This document shows, one piece after another, positions 42,482 to 51,412 of a stretch of 64,000 bases of DNA; the first letter of the stretch is position 1; each line of letters starts with the position of its first letter. The translations under genes were made by a program, and so were the position numbers. The notes under the pieces are model-generated. The model saw only the letters and a program-made list of their open reading frames with translations. It was not told the origin of the DNA and searched no databases. Source of the DNA: Secundilactobacillus angelensis (GTDB lineage Bacteria > Bacillota > Bacilli > Lactobacillales > Lactobacillaceae); assembly GCF_012641075.1 (NCBI RefSeq), contig NZ_JAAXLJ010000001.1:1-64000 (forward strand), written 5' to 3'.

Positions 42482-42541
42482 TGTAAATACAACATAAATC
42501 CTTCGTAAATATTTATAAATAACGTGTAAACATTTGGTAAA
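42482..42541 (-). promoter_or_regulatory. PhoP-box-like direct-repeat array upstream of phnD
   Basis: Six hexamers of form TTTAYN on the minus strand (plus-strand starts 42482, 42493, 42504, 42514, 42525, 42536) are phased by 11, 11, 10, 11 and 11 bp. PhoP/PhoB binding sites are TTAACA-like hexamers repeated every 11 bp. The array ends about 9 nt upstream of a TAATAT -10 candidate, the usual place for an activator. Confidence 0.7.
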
Positions 42542-42651
42542 TAAGAACGGAAATGGTATTGTGCGTGCACCGAAAACAGAATTTTGGTGTCGTGGTACAC
42601 TTAGTAGTATGTTGGAGAATAAGAGATAAATAGCAAATAGGAGGACTCATT

Positions 42652-43986
42652 ATGGCATTCGATTACGATACGGTTGTTATTGGTGGTGGCCCAGGCGGCT
42701 TGGCGGTTGCATATGGTTTAAATGCCAGTCAAAAGGTTCTGGTGATTGAGGGGAATCTATGGGGTGGCACTTGCCCAAACTTTGGCTGCGATCCCAAGAA
42801 GATGCTGTACGGTGTCGTTGAAGCCAAAAGACAGGTCATCCGTTATCAAGAGAGCGGCCTACCAGCTGCACCCAATATTGACTGGTCAAAAATGATGGCC
42901 TTCAAGCGTGGTTACACCGAAAAAGTTCCAACTGGTACCGAATCGGGATTAAAACGTGCTGGAATCGATCATTTGCATGGTACTGCGGCCTTCGTTGATG
43001 CACATACTTTACGCGTTGGTGATAAGCAAGTGAGTGGAAAACAAATTGTCATCGCCACGGGTGCTACACCAACTATCCCCGACATAACAGGAAAAGACGC
43101 GTTTAAAACAAGTACTGATTTTCTTAACTTAGCACATTTACCTCAAAAAATTGGTTTCGTTGGTGCTGGCTACGTGGCGATCGAACTTGCCAATATTGCG
43201 GTAGAAGCTGGCGCAGAAGTCCACGTTTTTCAGCATAACGACCGAGTATTACGTCATTTTCCACAAGAATATACTGAACGATTAAAAGATATTCTGGCTA
43301 AAAAGGGCGTTCATTTCCATATGAACACCAATGTGATTGCGTTGAACAAAGAAGGCAGTCAAGTTGAAGCTGCAACTGATAATGGCGATTCTATTAAGTT
43401 AAACGCGATATTTGCTGCAGCAGGACGGCGCCCTAATTTAGATCAGCTTAATTTGACGGGGATTGGGGTTGCAGTTGAGTCGCAGGGTGTGAAAGTAGAC
43501 GATCATCTTAGAACCAGTATTCCATCCATCTACGCCATTGGTGATGCTGTGGCTAAATCAGTTCCTAAATTAACCCCAGTTTCTGGAATTGAGGGACGCT
43601 ACGTTGCCTCACTAATTGCGGGTGAAACCGATGTGCCGATCCAATATCCAGCGATTCCCCATACGGTGTTTGCGGGACCAGAACTTGCCCAAGTTGGCGT
43701 CACTCTTGAGGCAGCAACGAAGGACCCAGACCACTATACAATTAGTGATCAATCAGTTGGCTCATGGTATACCTATAACCGGCTTCGAGATAAGGATGCA
43801 CACGTAACTACTATCGTTGATAAACCATCTGGAAAATTGGTCGGGGCAGTTGTTTTGGCTGTTAACGCCGAAGAATTGATCAACGATTTTTCGGAGCTGA
43901 TTACGCACGGAACACCAGCTGAAGAGGCAACCGATTGGACGCCCATTTATCCTAGCGTCTCCAGTGATTTAGGCTACTTTTATTAA
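42652..43986 (+). CDS. glutathione reductase-like pyridine-nucleotide disulfide oxidoreductase
   Basis: A 444-aa flavoprotein. FAD-binding GGGPGGLAVA is at 11-20, the redox-active disulfide is in WGGTCPNFGCDPKKML (C-x4-C, near 41-46), the second nucleotide-binding GAGYVAIELA is near 172, and IYAIGDA near 297. The dimer interface domain lacks the classical His-x4-Glu; the end is TPAEEATDWTPIYPSVSSD. Likely reduces glutathione disulfide or another low-molecular-weight disulfide. ATG follows AGGAGG. It is monocistronic with its own terminator. Confidence 0.88.
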   Translation: MAFDYDTVVIGGGPGGLAVAYGLNASQKVLVIEGNLWGGTCPNFGCDPKKMLYGVVEAKRQVIRYQESGLPAAPNIDWSKMMAFKRGYTEKVPTGTESGLKRAGIDHLHGTAAFVDAHTLRVGDKQVSGKQIVIATGATPTIPDITGKDAFKTSTDFLNLAHLPQKIGFVGAGYVAIELANIAVEAGAEVHVFQHNDRVLRHFPQEYTERLKDILAKKGVHFHMNTNVIALNKEGSQVEAATDNGDSIKLNAIFAAAGRRPNLDQLNLTGIGVAVESQGVKVDDHLRTSIPSIYAIGDAVAKSVPKLTPVSGIEGRYVASLIAGETDVPIQYPAIPHTVFAGPELAQVGVTLEAATKDPDHYTISDQSVGSWYTYNRLRDKDAHVTTIVDKPSGKLVGAVVLAVNAEELINDFSELITHGTPAEEATDWTPIYPSVSSDLGYFY

Positions 43987-44003
43987 ATTTATACAGCAAA
44001 CGG

Positions 44004-44036
44004 CCCCTTGTATGCGTTATGCGTACGAGGGGTTTA
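44004..44036 (+). terminator. terminator of the oxidoreductase gene
   Basis: CCCCTtGTAtGC pairs with GCgTACgAGGGG, followed by TTT. Confidence 0.75.
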
Positions 44037-44076
44037 TCATGTTAAAATAGAGCATTATGAAATGGGAAGTGGAACG

Positions 44077-44661
44077 ATGGGGAAAGCAGAAGATATTTAC
44101 AAAAAAATCATGGCAGACCCACAAAACGCTGAATTTACGCGACAGGGAATCGAGCCGTTGTACCATGTGGAGCCAGAAGCAAGAATTTTGATCATTAGTC
44201 AGGCACCCAGTCGTAAAGGGCAAGAATCAATGACTTATTGGGATGACCCAAGTGGTGATCGATTGAGAGCATGGATGGGAATGAGCCGCGATGAGTTTTA
44301 CCATTCTGGGAAATTAGGTGTGGTTCCTTTAGATTTTTATTTCCCGGGAAAAGGTAAACAGGGAGATTTACCACCACGAAAGGGTTTTGCTGAGAAGTGG
44401 CATCAACCCGTTCTCGAGCTCATGCCTAACGTTTCCTTAACACTATTAATTGGTGCGTATGCGCAGAAATATTATCTTCAAAAGTGGCGGCAAAAAACGT
44501 TAACTGAAACGGTGGCCCACTATAAAGACTATCTGCCAGAATACTTTCCAATTGTGCACCCTTCCCCACTAAATTATGGCTGGATGCACCAGCACTCTTG
44601 GTTTGAAGATGAAGTTGTACCAGAATTGCAGGCTGAGGTTAGACGCTTACTGAAAGCGTAG
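44077..44661 (+). CDS. uracil-DNA glycosylase family protein
   Basis: A 194-aa UDG-superfamily protein. The N-terminal active-site strand is RILIISQAPSRKGQESMTYWDDPSGDRLRAWMG, VPLDFYFPGK follows, and the C-terminal motif is IVHPSPLN (the HPSPL loop). It may excise uracil or other damaged bases, but this subfamily is not well characterised. I start at ATG 44077 because a TGTTAAAAT extended -10 at 44040-44048 makes upstream starts nearly leaderless. Confidence 0.82.
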   Translation: MGKAEDIYKKIMADPQNAEFTRQGIEPLYHVEPEARILIISQAPSRKGQESMTYWDDPSGDRLRAWMGMSRDEFYHSGKLGVVPLDFYFPGKGKQGDLPPRKGFAEKWHQPVLELMPNVSLTLLIGAYAQKYYLQKWRQKTLTETVAHYKDYLPEYFPIVHPSPLNYGWMHQHSWFEDEVVPELQAEVRRLLKA

Positions 44662-44786
44662 ATCGATTGCGGCTGGAAAGCTGGTTATTATCCTTGATTA
44701 AAAGTAAGTATTTTTCGTGATTTACTTGAATATTGGGCATATATACGGTAGTCTATATGCCACAATTACTAGAAATGGAGCACAGA

Positions 44787-45455
44787 ATGAACAATCAAGT
44801 TTTCTTCGACTTCGATGGTACGATTGCCAATTCCGAACGCGGTATTATTCACGCTGTTAAAAGCATGGTGGATGAACTGAATTTACCTCATTTGTCGGAT
44901 GTACAGTACCGTTTATTCATTGGGCCAACGATTACCGATAGCTTAAAAAAGTTTTTTCCTTCACTGACTGAGAAACAGGTTAGTACAGCGGTTAAAGCTT
45001 ATAAGAAAAATTACGAATCTTCGGGTTTATTTGATTTGGAAATTTATCCTGGAATAGAAGATGCACTGACTACTATGAGAGCAGCTGGGTATCAGTTGAA
45101 TATTGCATCAGCAAAGCCTGAAAGCGTCTTGCGAAAGATTATTGATGAATTTCAGCTAAATCATTATTTTGATGGTATTTATGGTGCAAGTGAGGGCAAA
45201 ATCAAGCGGATAAAAAAGACTGATATATTGGCTTATGCGATAGAAACAAGTCACGCACAGCGGGATCAGAGTGTTATGGTGGGCGATCGTTATACTGACA
45301 TGAAGGGTGGTAACGACAACCATGTGAAGACGCTGGGGGTAACGTACGGGTTTGGTGATGCAGCTGAACTTAGAGCCTCAAATGCTTCGGCACTAGTATC
45401 TACCCCTGAAGAGCTGCCAGCTGAAGTGGCGAAGTTATTGGGTGAACGAAGGTAA
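44787..45455 (+). CDS. HAD-family phosphatase, phosphoglycolate phosphatase-like
   Basis: A 222-aa HAD-IA hydrolase. Motif I is FFDFDGTIANS (nucleophile Asp near residue 7), motif II is IASAKPE, the Lys is near SEGKIKRIKK, and motif IV is VMVGDRYTDMKGG. The cap domain is at about 20-80. Similar to phosphoglycolate or pyrophosphatase-type enzymes (Gph/PpaX); substrate unproven. ATG 44787 has GGAG upstream. Confidence 0.85.
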   Translation: MNNQVFFDFDGTIANSERGIIHAVKSMVDELNLPHLSDVQYRLFIGPTITDSLKKFFPSLTEKQVSTAVKAYKKNYESSGLFDLEIYPGIEDALTTMRAAGYQLNIASAKPESVLRKIIDEFQLNHYFDGIYGASEGKIKRIKKTDILAYAIETSHAQRDQSVMVGDRYTDMKGGNDNHVKTLGVTYGFGDAAELRASNASALVSTPEELPAEVAKLLGERR

Positions 45456-45531
45456 GGCGTACTGTATCAAAGTACCTCTTTCTTCATCAAATTTAAGATG
45501 ATTGATAATGAGTTAAACCGGGGTGGTACTA

Positions 45532-46476
45532 GTGATTGAATTGATTAATGTAAATAAGGAATATCAAGATCAACATGCACTTGATCACCTAAGTCTCACC
45601 ATTAATGATGGTGAATTGTTTGTGCTAGTTGGACCTTCTGGTAGTGGGAAAACAACCCTGTTAAAAACCATTAACCGGTTAGTTGTACCAACTTCCGGAC
45701 AGGTGAAAATTGATGGTAAGGACGTTGCTGATACCAACGTCCAGGAATTGCGACGAGAGATTGGGTACGTGTTGCAGACTGGCGCGCTTTTCCCTAATAT
45801 GACGGTGGCAGAAAACGCCAGTGTTCAATTGGATAATTTGAAGTGGCCAGTAGAGAAAAAGCGGGTAAGAATCGCGGAATTAATGACTGCCGTTGGACTT
45901 GATCCAGATCATTTTCTCGGTCGGATGCCCAGCGAGCTTTCAGGGGGTGAAGCCCAGCGAGTTGGAATCGTTCGGGCATTAGCCAGCAAGCCGGGGCTTG
46001 TTTTGATGGATGAACCGTTTAGTGCACTGGACCCAGTATCACGTCGGCAGTTACAGCAAATTGTGATCAATCTACATCAAAATTTAGATAGTACCATTGT
46101 GTTCGTGACCCATGATATGCATGAGGCGTTACGATTAGCGGACCGCATTGCTGTCGTTCATGATGGCAGGTTACAGCAGGTGGGTACTCCCACTGAAATA
46201 CTATCTGAACCAGCCAATGCGTTTGTCAGCAACTTCTTTGCGGATGAACAGCAGACTGATCAGCTGTTAGGGCAAGTTTTGGCAGCTGGTTTTGGTCGGC
46301 CAGTTCAGCCGGGTGATCTTGGCAAGAAGATGGTGAAAGGTCAGAGTATTTTTGAATGGGCAACCACACTGCAAAGTTCACAGTTAGACCAAGTTATTGT
46401 AGATAACAAAGTGCTGACTGATCATGATTTAATCGATTATTTAGCATCGCTTGAAACGGAAGGTGACAGTCATTAG
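45532..46476 (+). CDS. choQ: glycine betaine/choline-type ABC transporter ATPase
   Basis: ATPase of a compatible-solute importer (ChoQ/OpuCA class). Walker A GPSGSGKTT (about 32-40), signature LSGGEAQR, Walker B VLMDEPFSALDP, H-loop VFVTHDMHEALRLADR. A C-terminal region of about 80 residues is shorter than the double CBS domain of OpuCA. I start at GTG 45532 (GGGGTGG upstream). It overlaps the next gene. 314 aa. Confidence 0.9.
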   Translation: MIELINVNKEYQDQHALDHLSLTINDGELFVLVGPSGSGKTTLLKTINRLVVPTSGQVKIDGKDVADTNVQELRREIGYVLQTGALFPNMTVAENASVQLDNLKWPVEKKRVRIAELMTAVGLDPDHFLGRMPSELSGGEAQRVGIVRALASKPGLVLMDEPFSALDPVSRRQLQQIVINLHQNLDSTIVFVTHDMHEALRLADRIAVVHDGRLQQVGTPTEILSEPANAFVSNFFADEQQTDQLLGQVLAAGFGRPVQPGDLGKKMVKGQSIFEWATTLQSSQLDQVIVDNKVLTDHDLIDYLASLETEGDSH

Positions 46477-47995
46477 TCAACTCATAAGTTATGTCAATAA
46501 GAACCACAGTGACTTATTGCAGGCTTTGTGGCAACATATCTCAATTTCTATTATCAGTATGTTGATTACAATTCTGATTGCCATTCCACTTGCGGTAGCA
46601 CTGATCAACCATCGGCGGATTGGTGAGTTTTTCCTGCAAATTACCGGTATTATTCAAACCATTCCTAGTTTGGCGGTATTGGGAATTCTGATTCCGTTTG
46701 TGGGGATTGGGACTGTTCCTGCGATTATCGCTTTAGTTTTATATGCTATTATGCCCGTTTTTCAAAATACTTATGCTGGGCTGACCAATATTGATCCAGT
46801 ATTATTAGAAGCCGCTGAAGCTCTTGGTGTCACACCGAGATTCAAATTGTTTAAGGTCGAACTGCCCTTAGCGATGCCGATGATTTTGTCTGGTATTAGA
46901 ATCGCCACCGTATTAGTCATTGGAACGGCAACTTTAGCCGCTTTAATCGGTGGCGGTGGACTGGGTACCTATATTTTACTTGGTATTCAGACGAATAATA
47001 ATACCGCGCTTTTGGTAGGTGCAATTTTGTCAGCAGTTCTGGCGCTACTTGCCAATTGGTTGATTGAAGTTTTAGCCAAAGTGCCGTTAAAGCGTCTTGG
47101 CATTGGCACGTTAGTCTTAGTGATTATCGGGCTTGGTGGAACCTTAGGAAATAAACTATTAAAACCACAGACCGAAACGGTTGTTATAGCCGGTAAACTA
47201 GGCGGCGAACCGGAAGTCTTGATCAACATGTATAAGGATCTTATCGAACAAAATGATTCGAATGTCAAAGTAACGTTGAAACCAAATTTTGGTGGCACGA
47301 GCTTTCTCTTTAAGGGGCTTCAAAGCGGCAAGATTGAAATCTATCCGGAGTTTACCGGCACAATATTGCAAACTCTAGTCAAGGGTAACAAAGAAGTTAA
47401 TCGGAACCCTCAGACTGCGTATCAAAATGCCAGAGATGAAGTTGACACACAATTTGGGATGACTTATCTGAAACCAATGGCATATCAAAATAACTATGCG
47501 GTTACCGTTCGACAGGATACGGCAACGCGGTATCATTTGAAAACTATTTCAGACTTAACGCAGGTTGCCGGACAGCTTTCTGGTGCGTTTGATCCGGACT
47601 TTTATCAGGAGAGTAATGGCTATCCTGGACTAAAAAATACGTACGGATTGCACCTTAAGTCTGCCAAGACAATGGAACCGTCACTGCGTTATGAAGCGCT
47701 GGCGAATAAGCGGGTGGACGTGACGGATGGTTACACTACTGACCCGCAAATTAAGGAGTACCACCTCGTTGTTCTCAAGGACAACAAGAGCTTCTTTCCA
47801 ACCTATCAAGGGGCGCCGTTAATGAAAAATAGCTTTGCTAAGCGGCACCCTCGTATTGTGAAACAACTAAACCGGTTAAGCGGTAAAATTTCAGTGTCGG
47901 ATATGCAATCCATGAATTACCAAGTGACAGTTAAGCATCGGAAGGCGTCTGTGGTTGCCCGACAATACTTGGTAGCACACCAATATTTCAATTAG
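46463..47995 (+). CDS. choS: glycine betaine/choline-type permease fused to binding protein
   Basis: Residues about 1-215 are the OpuCB/OpuCD-like permease (TIPSLAVLGILIPFVGIGTVPAIIAL, EAAEALGVTPRFKLFKVELPLAM). A further helix and then about 230-510 form the YehZ/OpuCC-type binding domain (VVIAGKLGGEPEVLI, IYPEFTGTI, TDGYTTDPQIKEYHLVVLKDN). Uptake of choline, carnitine or betaine for osmotolerance is likely. The start is uncertain: GTG 46463 overlaps the ribosome site GGAAGGTG, whereas an ATT at 46472 is spaced properly. Overlaps choQ, so translation is coupled. Confidence 0.9.
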   Translation: MTVISQLISYVNKNHSDLLQALWQHISISIISMLITILIAIPLAVALINHRRIGEFFLQITGIIQTIPSLAVLGILIPFVGIGTVPAIIALVLYAIMPVFQNTYAGLTNIDPVLLEAAEALGVTPRFKLFKVELPLAMPMILSGIRIATVLVIGTATLAALIGGGGLGTYILLGIQTNNNTALLVGAILSAVLALLANWLIEVLAKVPLKRLGIGTLVLVIIGLGGTLGNKLLKPQTETVVIAGKLGGEPEVLINMYKDLIEQNDSNVKVTLKPNFGGTSFLFKGLQSGKIEIYPEFTGTILQTLVKGNKEVNRNPQTAYQNARDEVDTQFGMTYLKPMAYQNNYAVTVRQDTATRYHLKTISDLTQVAGQLSGAFDPDFYQESNGYPGLKNTYGLHLKSAKTMEPSLRYEALANKRVDVTDGYTTDPQIKEYHLVVLKDNKSFFPTYQGAPLMKNSFAKRHPRIVKQLNRLSGKISVSDMQSMNYQVTVKHRKASVVARQYLVAHQYFN

Positions 47996-48000
47996 CACAA

Positions 48001-48045
48001 AACACCAAGTTATACTGTGAAAACAGTCGAACTTGGTGTTTTATT
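48001..48045 (+). terminator. terminator of choQS
   Basis: CACCAAGTT pairs with AACTTGGTG with an inner CTGT/ACAG stem, followed by TTTT. Confidence 0.9.
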
Positions 48046-48087
48046 TTAGGTTCTCCAAATTATTTCTTTTACTCATCTAACTTTTAC

Positions 48088-48115
48088 TTGTATTTTTTAT
48101 TTATGGTGGTAATAT
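48088..48115 (+). promoter_or_regulatory. candidate promoter of the first Nramp gene
   Basis: TTGTAT (48088-48093), 16-bp spacer, TAATAT (48110-48115). The leader to ATG 48286 would be about 165 nt; I see no riboswitch in it. Confidence 0.5.
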
Positions 48116-48285
48116 AAGTTCTGGTAATTGAGCGGGTGCTCAACAATAATAAATGAACTGCTTTGAATGTTTGGATCAAGGAAATGATAACTTGATATGG
48201 GCTTAAACACAGCTGCTTAATTTTATATCAAATTTGGATTTCAATGACCAACCGAATTTCTAAGCCAATAGAAAAGAGGTTTTTA

Positions 48286-49656
48286 ATGATGAAAGATACA
48301 GAGAAACATAACTTCGTCCAAGGTGTTAACAGTGAAGGCAAGAGCCTTGATGAAGTGAATGGATCAGTTGAAGTCCCGACGAACGGGGGCTTCTGGAAAA
48401 CATTGATGGCTTATACGGGACCTGGTATCCTGATTGCCGTTGGTTACATGGATCCAGGTAACTGGATCACGTCAATTGCTGGTGGTGCACAGTTTAAGTA
48501 CAAGCTATTAGCAGTTATTTTAATTTCTAGCTTGATTGCAATGCTATTGCAGGCCATGTCAGCTAAATTGGGGATTGTCACGGGTAAGGACTTAGCTCAA
48601 TTGACTCGTGAGCATACCAGTAAGGCTGGCGGTTTTATTCTATGGCTGATTGCTGAATCCGCAATTATGGCAACGGATATTGCCGAGATTATTGGTTCCG
48701 GGATTGCCCTTAAGCTGCTGTTTAAGATTCCGTTAGTTGTTGGTATCCTGATTACAGCTGCTGACGTTTTGATTTTACTGTTACTGATGAAGTTAGGCTT
48801 TAGAAAGATTGAAGCCATCGTGGCCACGTTAGTAGCTGTTATTCTACTAGTGTTCGCTTATGAAGTTGCTTTGTCGGATCCTAGCATTGCTGGAATTCTT
48901 GGTGGCTATATCCCCCAAACTGACATCGTGACTAATCATTCGATGCTATACCTGTCCTTAGGGATAGTTGGTGCGACGGTTATGCCCCATGATTTATATT
49001 TGGGGTCATCAATTTCGCAAACCCGGCAGCTTGACCGTTCAAAACCAAACGATATTGCGCGTGCAATTAGATTTTCAACGATTGATTCTAACCTGCAGTT
49101 GTTCATCGCCTTCATCGTTAACAGTTTACTGTTGATTCTTGGTGCAGCGCTGTTCTTTGGTACGAACAGCTCATTGGGGCACTTCGTTGATTTATTCAAT
49201 GCTTTAAGCAACAGCCAAATTGTTGGTGCAATCGCTAGTCCAATGCTCAGTATGTTATTCGCTGTGGCACTGTTGGCTTCAGGTCAAAGCTCCACGATTA
49301 CCGGGACGTTAGCTGGACAGATTATCATGGAAGGTTTCATTCGTCTGCGTATTCCGTTATGGGCTCAAAGATTAATTACGCGTTTACTATCAGTCACACC
49401 AGTACTGATCTTTGCGATTATCTACCACAGTAACGAAGCTAAGATTGAGGATTTACTAACAGTTTCACAAGTTTTCCTCAGTATTGCATTGCCGTTTGCG
49501 GTCATTCCACTCGTAATGTTCACTAGCAGTAAAAAAATCATGGGTGAGTTTGCTAACCGGGCATGGGTAAAATACTTGGCTTGGCTAGTAACAGCTGTTT
49601 TGATTGTATTGGATATCTATCTTCTCGGACAGCAAATTGGTGAAATGATTGGTTAA
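48286..49656 (+). CDS. mntH: Nramp-family divalent metal transporter (variant helix 6)
   Basis: A 456-aa Nramp transporter with 11 predicted helices. Helix 1 has the metal-binding DPGNW. Helix 6 reads [14 protein letters not shown], whereas the paralogue at 61796 has the usual GATVMPHNLYLHSA, so Asn and His next to the metal-site helix are replaced by Asp and Gly. Nramp proteins import Mn2+ (and Fe2+) with protons. ATG 48286 follows AAGAGGT by 5 nt; ATG 48289 is also possible. It is monocistronic. Confidence 0.92.
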   Translation: MMKDTEKHNFVQGVNSEGKSLDEVNGSVEVPTNGGFWKTLMAYTGPGILIAVGYMDPGNWITSIAGGAQFKYKLLAVILISSLIAMLLQAMSAKLGIVTGKDLAQLTREHTSKAGGFILWLIAESAIMATDIAEIIGSGIALKLLFKIPLVVGILITAADVLILLLLMKLGFRKIEAIVATLVAVILLVFAYEVALSDPSIAGILGGYIPQTDIVTNHSMLYLSLGIVGATVMPHDLYLGSSISQTRQLDRSKPNDIARAIRFSTIDSNLQLFIAFIVNSLLLILGAALFFGTNSSLGHFVDLFNALSNSQIVGAIASPMLSMLFAVALLASGQSSTITGTLAGQIIMEGFIRLRIPLWAQRLITRLLSVTPVLIFAIIYHSNEAKIEDLLTVSQVFLSIALPFAVIPLVMFTSSKKIMGEFANRAWVKYLAWLVTAVLIVLDIYLLGQQIGEMIG

Positions 49657-49662
49657 AACTCT

Positions 49663-49704
49663 AGAGGCAGATTTCAGTGATCAATTGAGAGTCTGTCTCT
49701 TTTT
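49663..49704 (+). terminator. terminator after first Nramp gene
   Basis: AGAGGCAGA pairs with TCTGTCTCT (one G-T), followed by TTTTT. The loop is long, but the T run is clear. Confidence 0.75.
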
Positions 49705-49739
49705 AATACCGAAAAAGGTGACAAAGTGGGGATTAAACG

Positions 49740-50345
49740 ATGAGTAAAAATGAGACCAAGAGCGATCAGCACAAAGAGAGAATCTTAAATATTTCCCGGG
49801 AAATGTTTGCCCAAAATGGTTATGAAGCAACCACCACCCGGATGATTAACCAAGCAGCGGGAACGGCAGAGGGGTTAATGTATTATTATTTTCCACATGG
49901 GAAGCATGAAATATTAGATACCATTGTTCATCAAGGCATTATTAATCGGGTCAGTGAGTTACAGGCGGAGTTCAGTGAGTGTAGTACGAAGACTGATCTT
50001 GAAGAGGAATTGATGCTGATGTTTGATAATATCTGGCAAGTTTTCCAAGATGAAGAGAATTATCAGTCATTTGTGATTACAATTCATGAACGAACGTTAC
50101 TGTCTAATGATCAAGCAGATTGGTTGCTTCAAGTTTTGGAGGGACTCGTTGACGAGATTGCTAAACAGTTAAAAGCTGCGCCAGTATTACAGTCAAGACC
50201 AGATAGCCAGTTCGGACCATTAGCACGTGTGATTGTGTCGATTTTTCAAAAAGTTATTTATGATGAACTGCTGATTAAAAACAACCGACAGTTAACTCAG
50301 CAAATGAGAGATCAGATTAAACCTCAGTTAAGTGTGGTACTTTAA
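49740..50345 (+). CDS. TetR-family transcriptional regulator
   Basis: A 201-aa regulator; N-terminal TetR helix-turn-helix (HKERILNISREMFAQNGYEATTTRMINQAAGTAEGLMYYYFPHGKHEIL) at about 11-59, then a ligand-binding domain with no recognisable ligand. ATG follows TGGGGA. It lies upstream of the TSUP gene but a terminator-like hairpin separates them, so the relation may be regulatory and not operonic. Confidence 0.9.
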   Translation: MSKNETKSDQHKERILNISREMFAQNGYEATTTRMINQAAGTAEGLMYYYFPHGKHEILDTIVHQGIINRVSELQAEFSECSTKTDLEEELMLMFDNIWQVFQDEENYQSFVITIHERTLLSNDQADWLLQVLEGLVDEIAKQLKAAPVLQSRPDSQFGPLARVIVSIFQKVIYDELLIKNNRQLTQQMRDQIKPQLSVVL

Positions 50346-50361
50346 CTGTGAATAGGTTAAT

Positions 50362-50405
50362 GAGAGCATGATTCTTAGGGATTGTCTAAGAGCATGCTCT
50401 TTTGC
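50362..50405 (+). terminator. terminator after tetR-type gene
   Basis: AGAGCATG pairs with CATGCTCT with an inner TAG/CTA stem and a following TTTT. Confidence 0.75.
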
Positions 50406-50422
50406 ATTTTTTTGTGTCAGAC

Positions 50423-50431
50423 TGGTATACT
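50423..50431 (+). promoter_or_regulatory. extended -10 promoter of TSUP gene
   Basis: TGGTATACT is an extended -10 element 29 nt before the TSUP start. Confidence 0.5.
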
Positions 50432-50459
50432 AGAATGTGATTGTGCTAAGGAGGCTAAC

Positions 50460-51233
50460 ATGTTACATACTATTTTAATCACAGTTTATTTAATTTTAGC
50501 TGGTGCCATTGCCGGTTTTTTGAGTTCTGTAGCTGGTCTTGCTTCCTTAGTCTCATATCCGGTTTTGTTAAGTGTAGGTGTGCCACCGGTAAGTGCAGAT
50601 GTAACGAATACTGCAGCCCTCATTTTTACTGGGTTGGGCTCGACGATGTCTTCTACTAAGGAACTCAAAGGGAATCGTACAACAATGTGGCACGTTGGGC
50701 TTTTAACGGCACTGGGAGGCATTGTTGGCTGTTTGATTTTAGCTTTTCTACCATCATCGAGTTTTGAACATGTGGTGCCTTTTCTGATTTTACTAGCGGC
50801 AGTGATGATGATGGTTTCTGGTAAAGAGAAAGCCACTGTTAAAGCAGCGCAACCGACGAAATTATGGATTCAAATAGCCAGAAATATCGCCATTTTTTTG
50901 GTGGGTATTTATATTGGTTATTTTGGTGCTGCAGCAGGAATTTTCCTACTCGCCATTTTGACTGTGACACTCACCAAACCCTTTGTGGTCAGCAATGCTA
51001 TTAAGAACTTTTCATCGTTGCTCACGAATGTCATTTCATTGGTCATTTATGCTTTTACAATTAAGGTTTATTGGCTAATGGCGGTTCCCCTTGCTGCAGG
51101 CATGTTTATTGGCGGGTACGTGGGTCCAGTCGTTATTCGCCACGTCCCGGTTAAACTACTCCGTGGCCTAATTACAATTGCGGCATTCGGCTTATCTGGC
51201 TACTTATTCTACACAGCATACTTTGTTAAATAA
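50460..51233 (+). CDS. TSUP (TauE/SafE) membrane transporter
   Basis: A 257-aa protein with about eight helices. N-terminal AGAIAGFLSSVAGLASLVSYPVLL and the second half GIYIGYFGAAAGIFLLAILTVTL are the two TauE/SafE repeats. The family exports sulfite or organosulfonates, or takes up related anions; substrate unknown. ATG 50460 follows AAGGAGG; a longer in-frame start at 50382 lies over a terminator and is rejected. Preceded by a TetR gene. Confidence 0.85.
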   Translation: MLHTILITVYLILAGAIAGFLSSVAGLASLVSYPVLLSVGVPPVSADVTNTAALIFTGLGSTMSSTKELKGNRTTMWHVGLLTALGGIVGCLILAFLPSSSFEHVVPFLILLAAVMMMVSGKEKATVKAAQPTKLWIQIARNIAIFLVGIYIGYFGAAAGIFLLAILTVTLTKPFVVSNAIKNFSSLLTNVISLVIYAFTIKVYWLMAVPLAAGMFIGGYVGPVVIRHVPVKLLRGLITIAAFGLSGYLFYTAYFVK

Positions 51234-51239
51234 GGTCTA

Positions 51240-51268
51240 TTGACAAGTTCATTCAGTTCCCGTATGCT
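51240..51268 (+). promoter_or_regulatory. promoter of the LysE-type gene
   Basis: A perfect TTGACA (51240-51245), 17-bp spacer and TATGCT (51263-51268). It yields a leader of about 138 nt. Confidence 0.7.
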
Positions 51269-51301
51269 GATTGAAGTTAATTAATCGCTAATAGCTTGAT
51301 C

Positions 51302-51386
51302 ATCATCGGGTGGTCATGATAGGCAGCTACTCTTAGTCGCAGATGCAACGTTTAGAGACGTTGAAGACTAGAGCGGGTGCCTTTTT
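51302..51386 (+). promoter_or_regulatory. terminator-bearing leader (attenuator candidate) of LysE-type gene
   Basis: A small ATCAT/ATGAT stem (51302-51306/51316-51320) is followed by a long hairpin: GGCA/TGCC (51322-51325/51378-51381), CTCT/AGAG, AGTC/GACT, and an inner AACGT/ACGTT stem. TTTTT follows at 51382-51386. It sits between promoter and Shine-Dalgarno, so it must be read through for expression. I cannot match it to lysine, T-box or yybP-ykoY consensus. Confidence 0.55.
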
Positions 51387-51412
51387 CTATGCGAATTGAA
51401 GGGGAGTTTATT

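Noticed and set aside
51301-51320. T-box motif (GGGTGGT) in the LysE leader
   Set aside because: The match stops after seven bases, the leader is too short and no specifier stem is seen.
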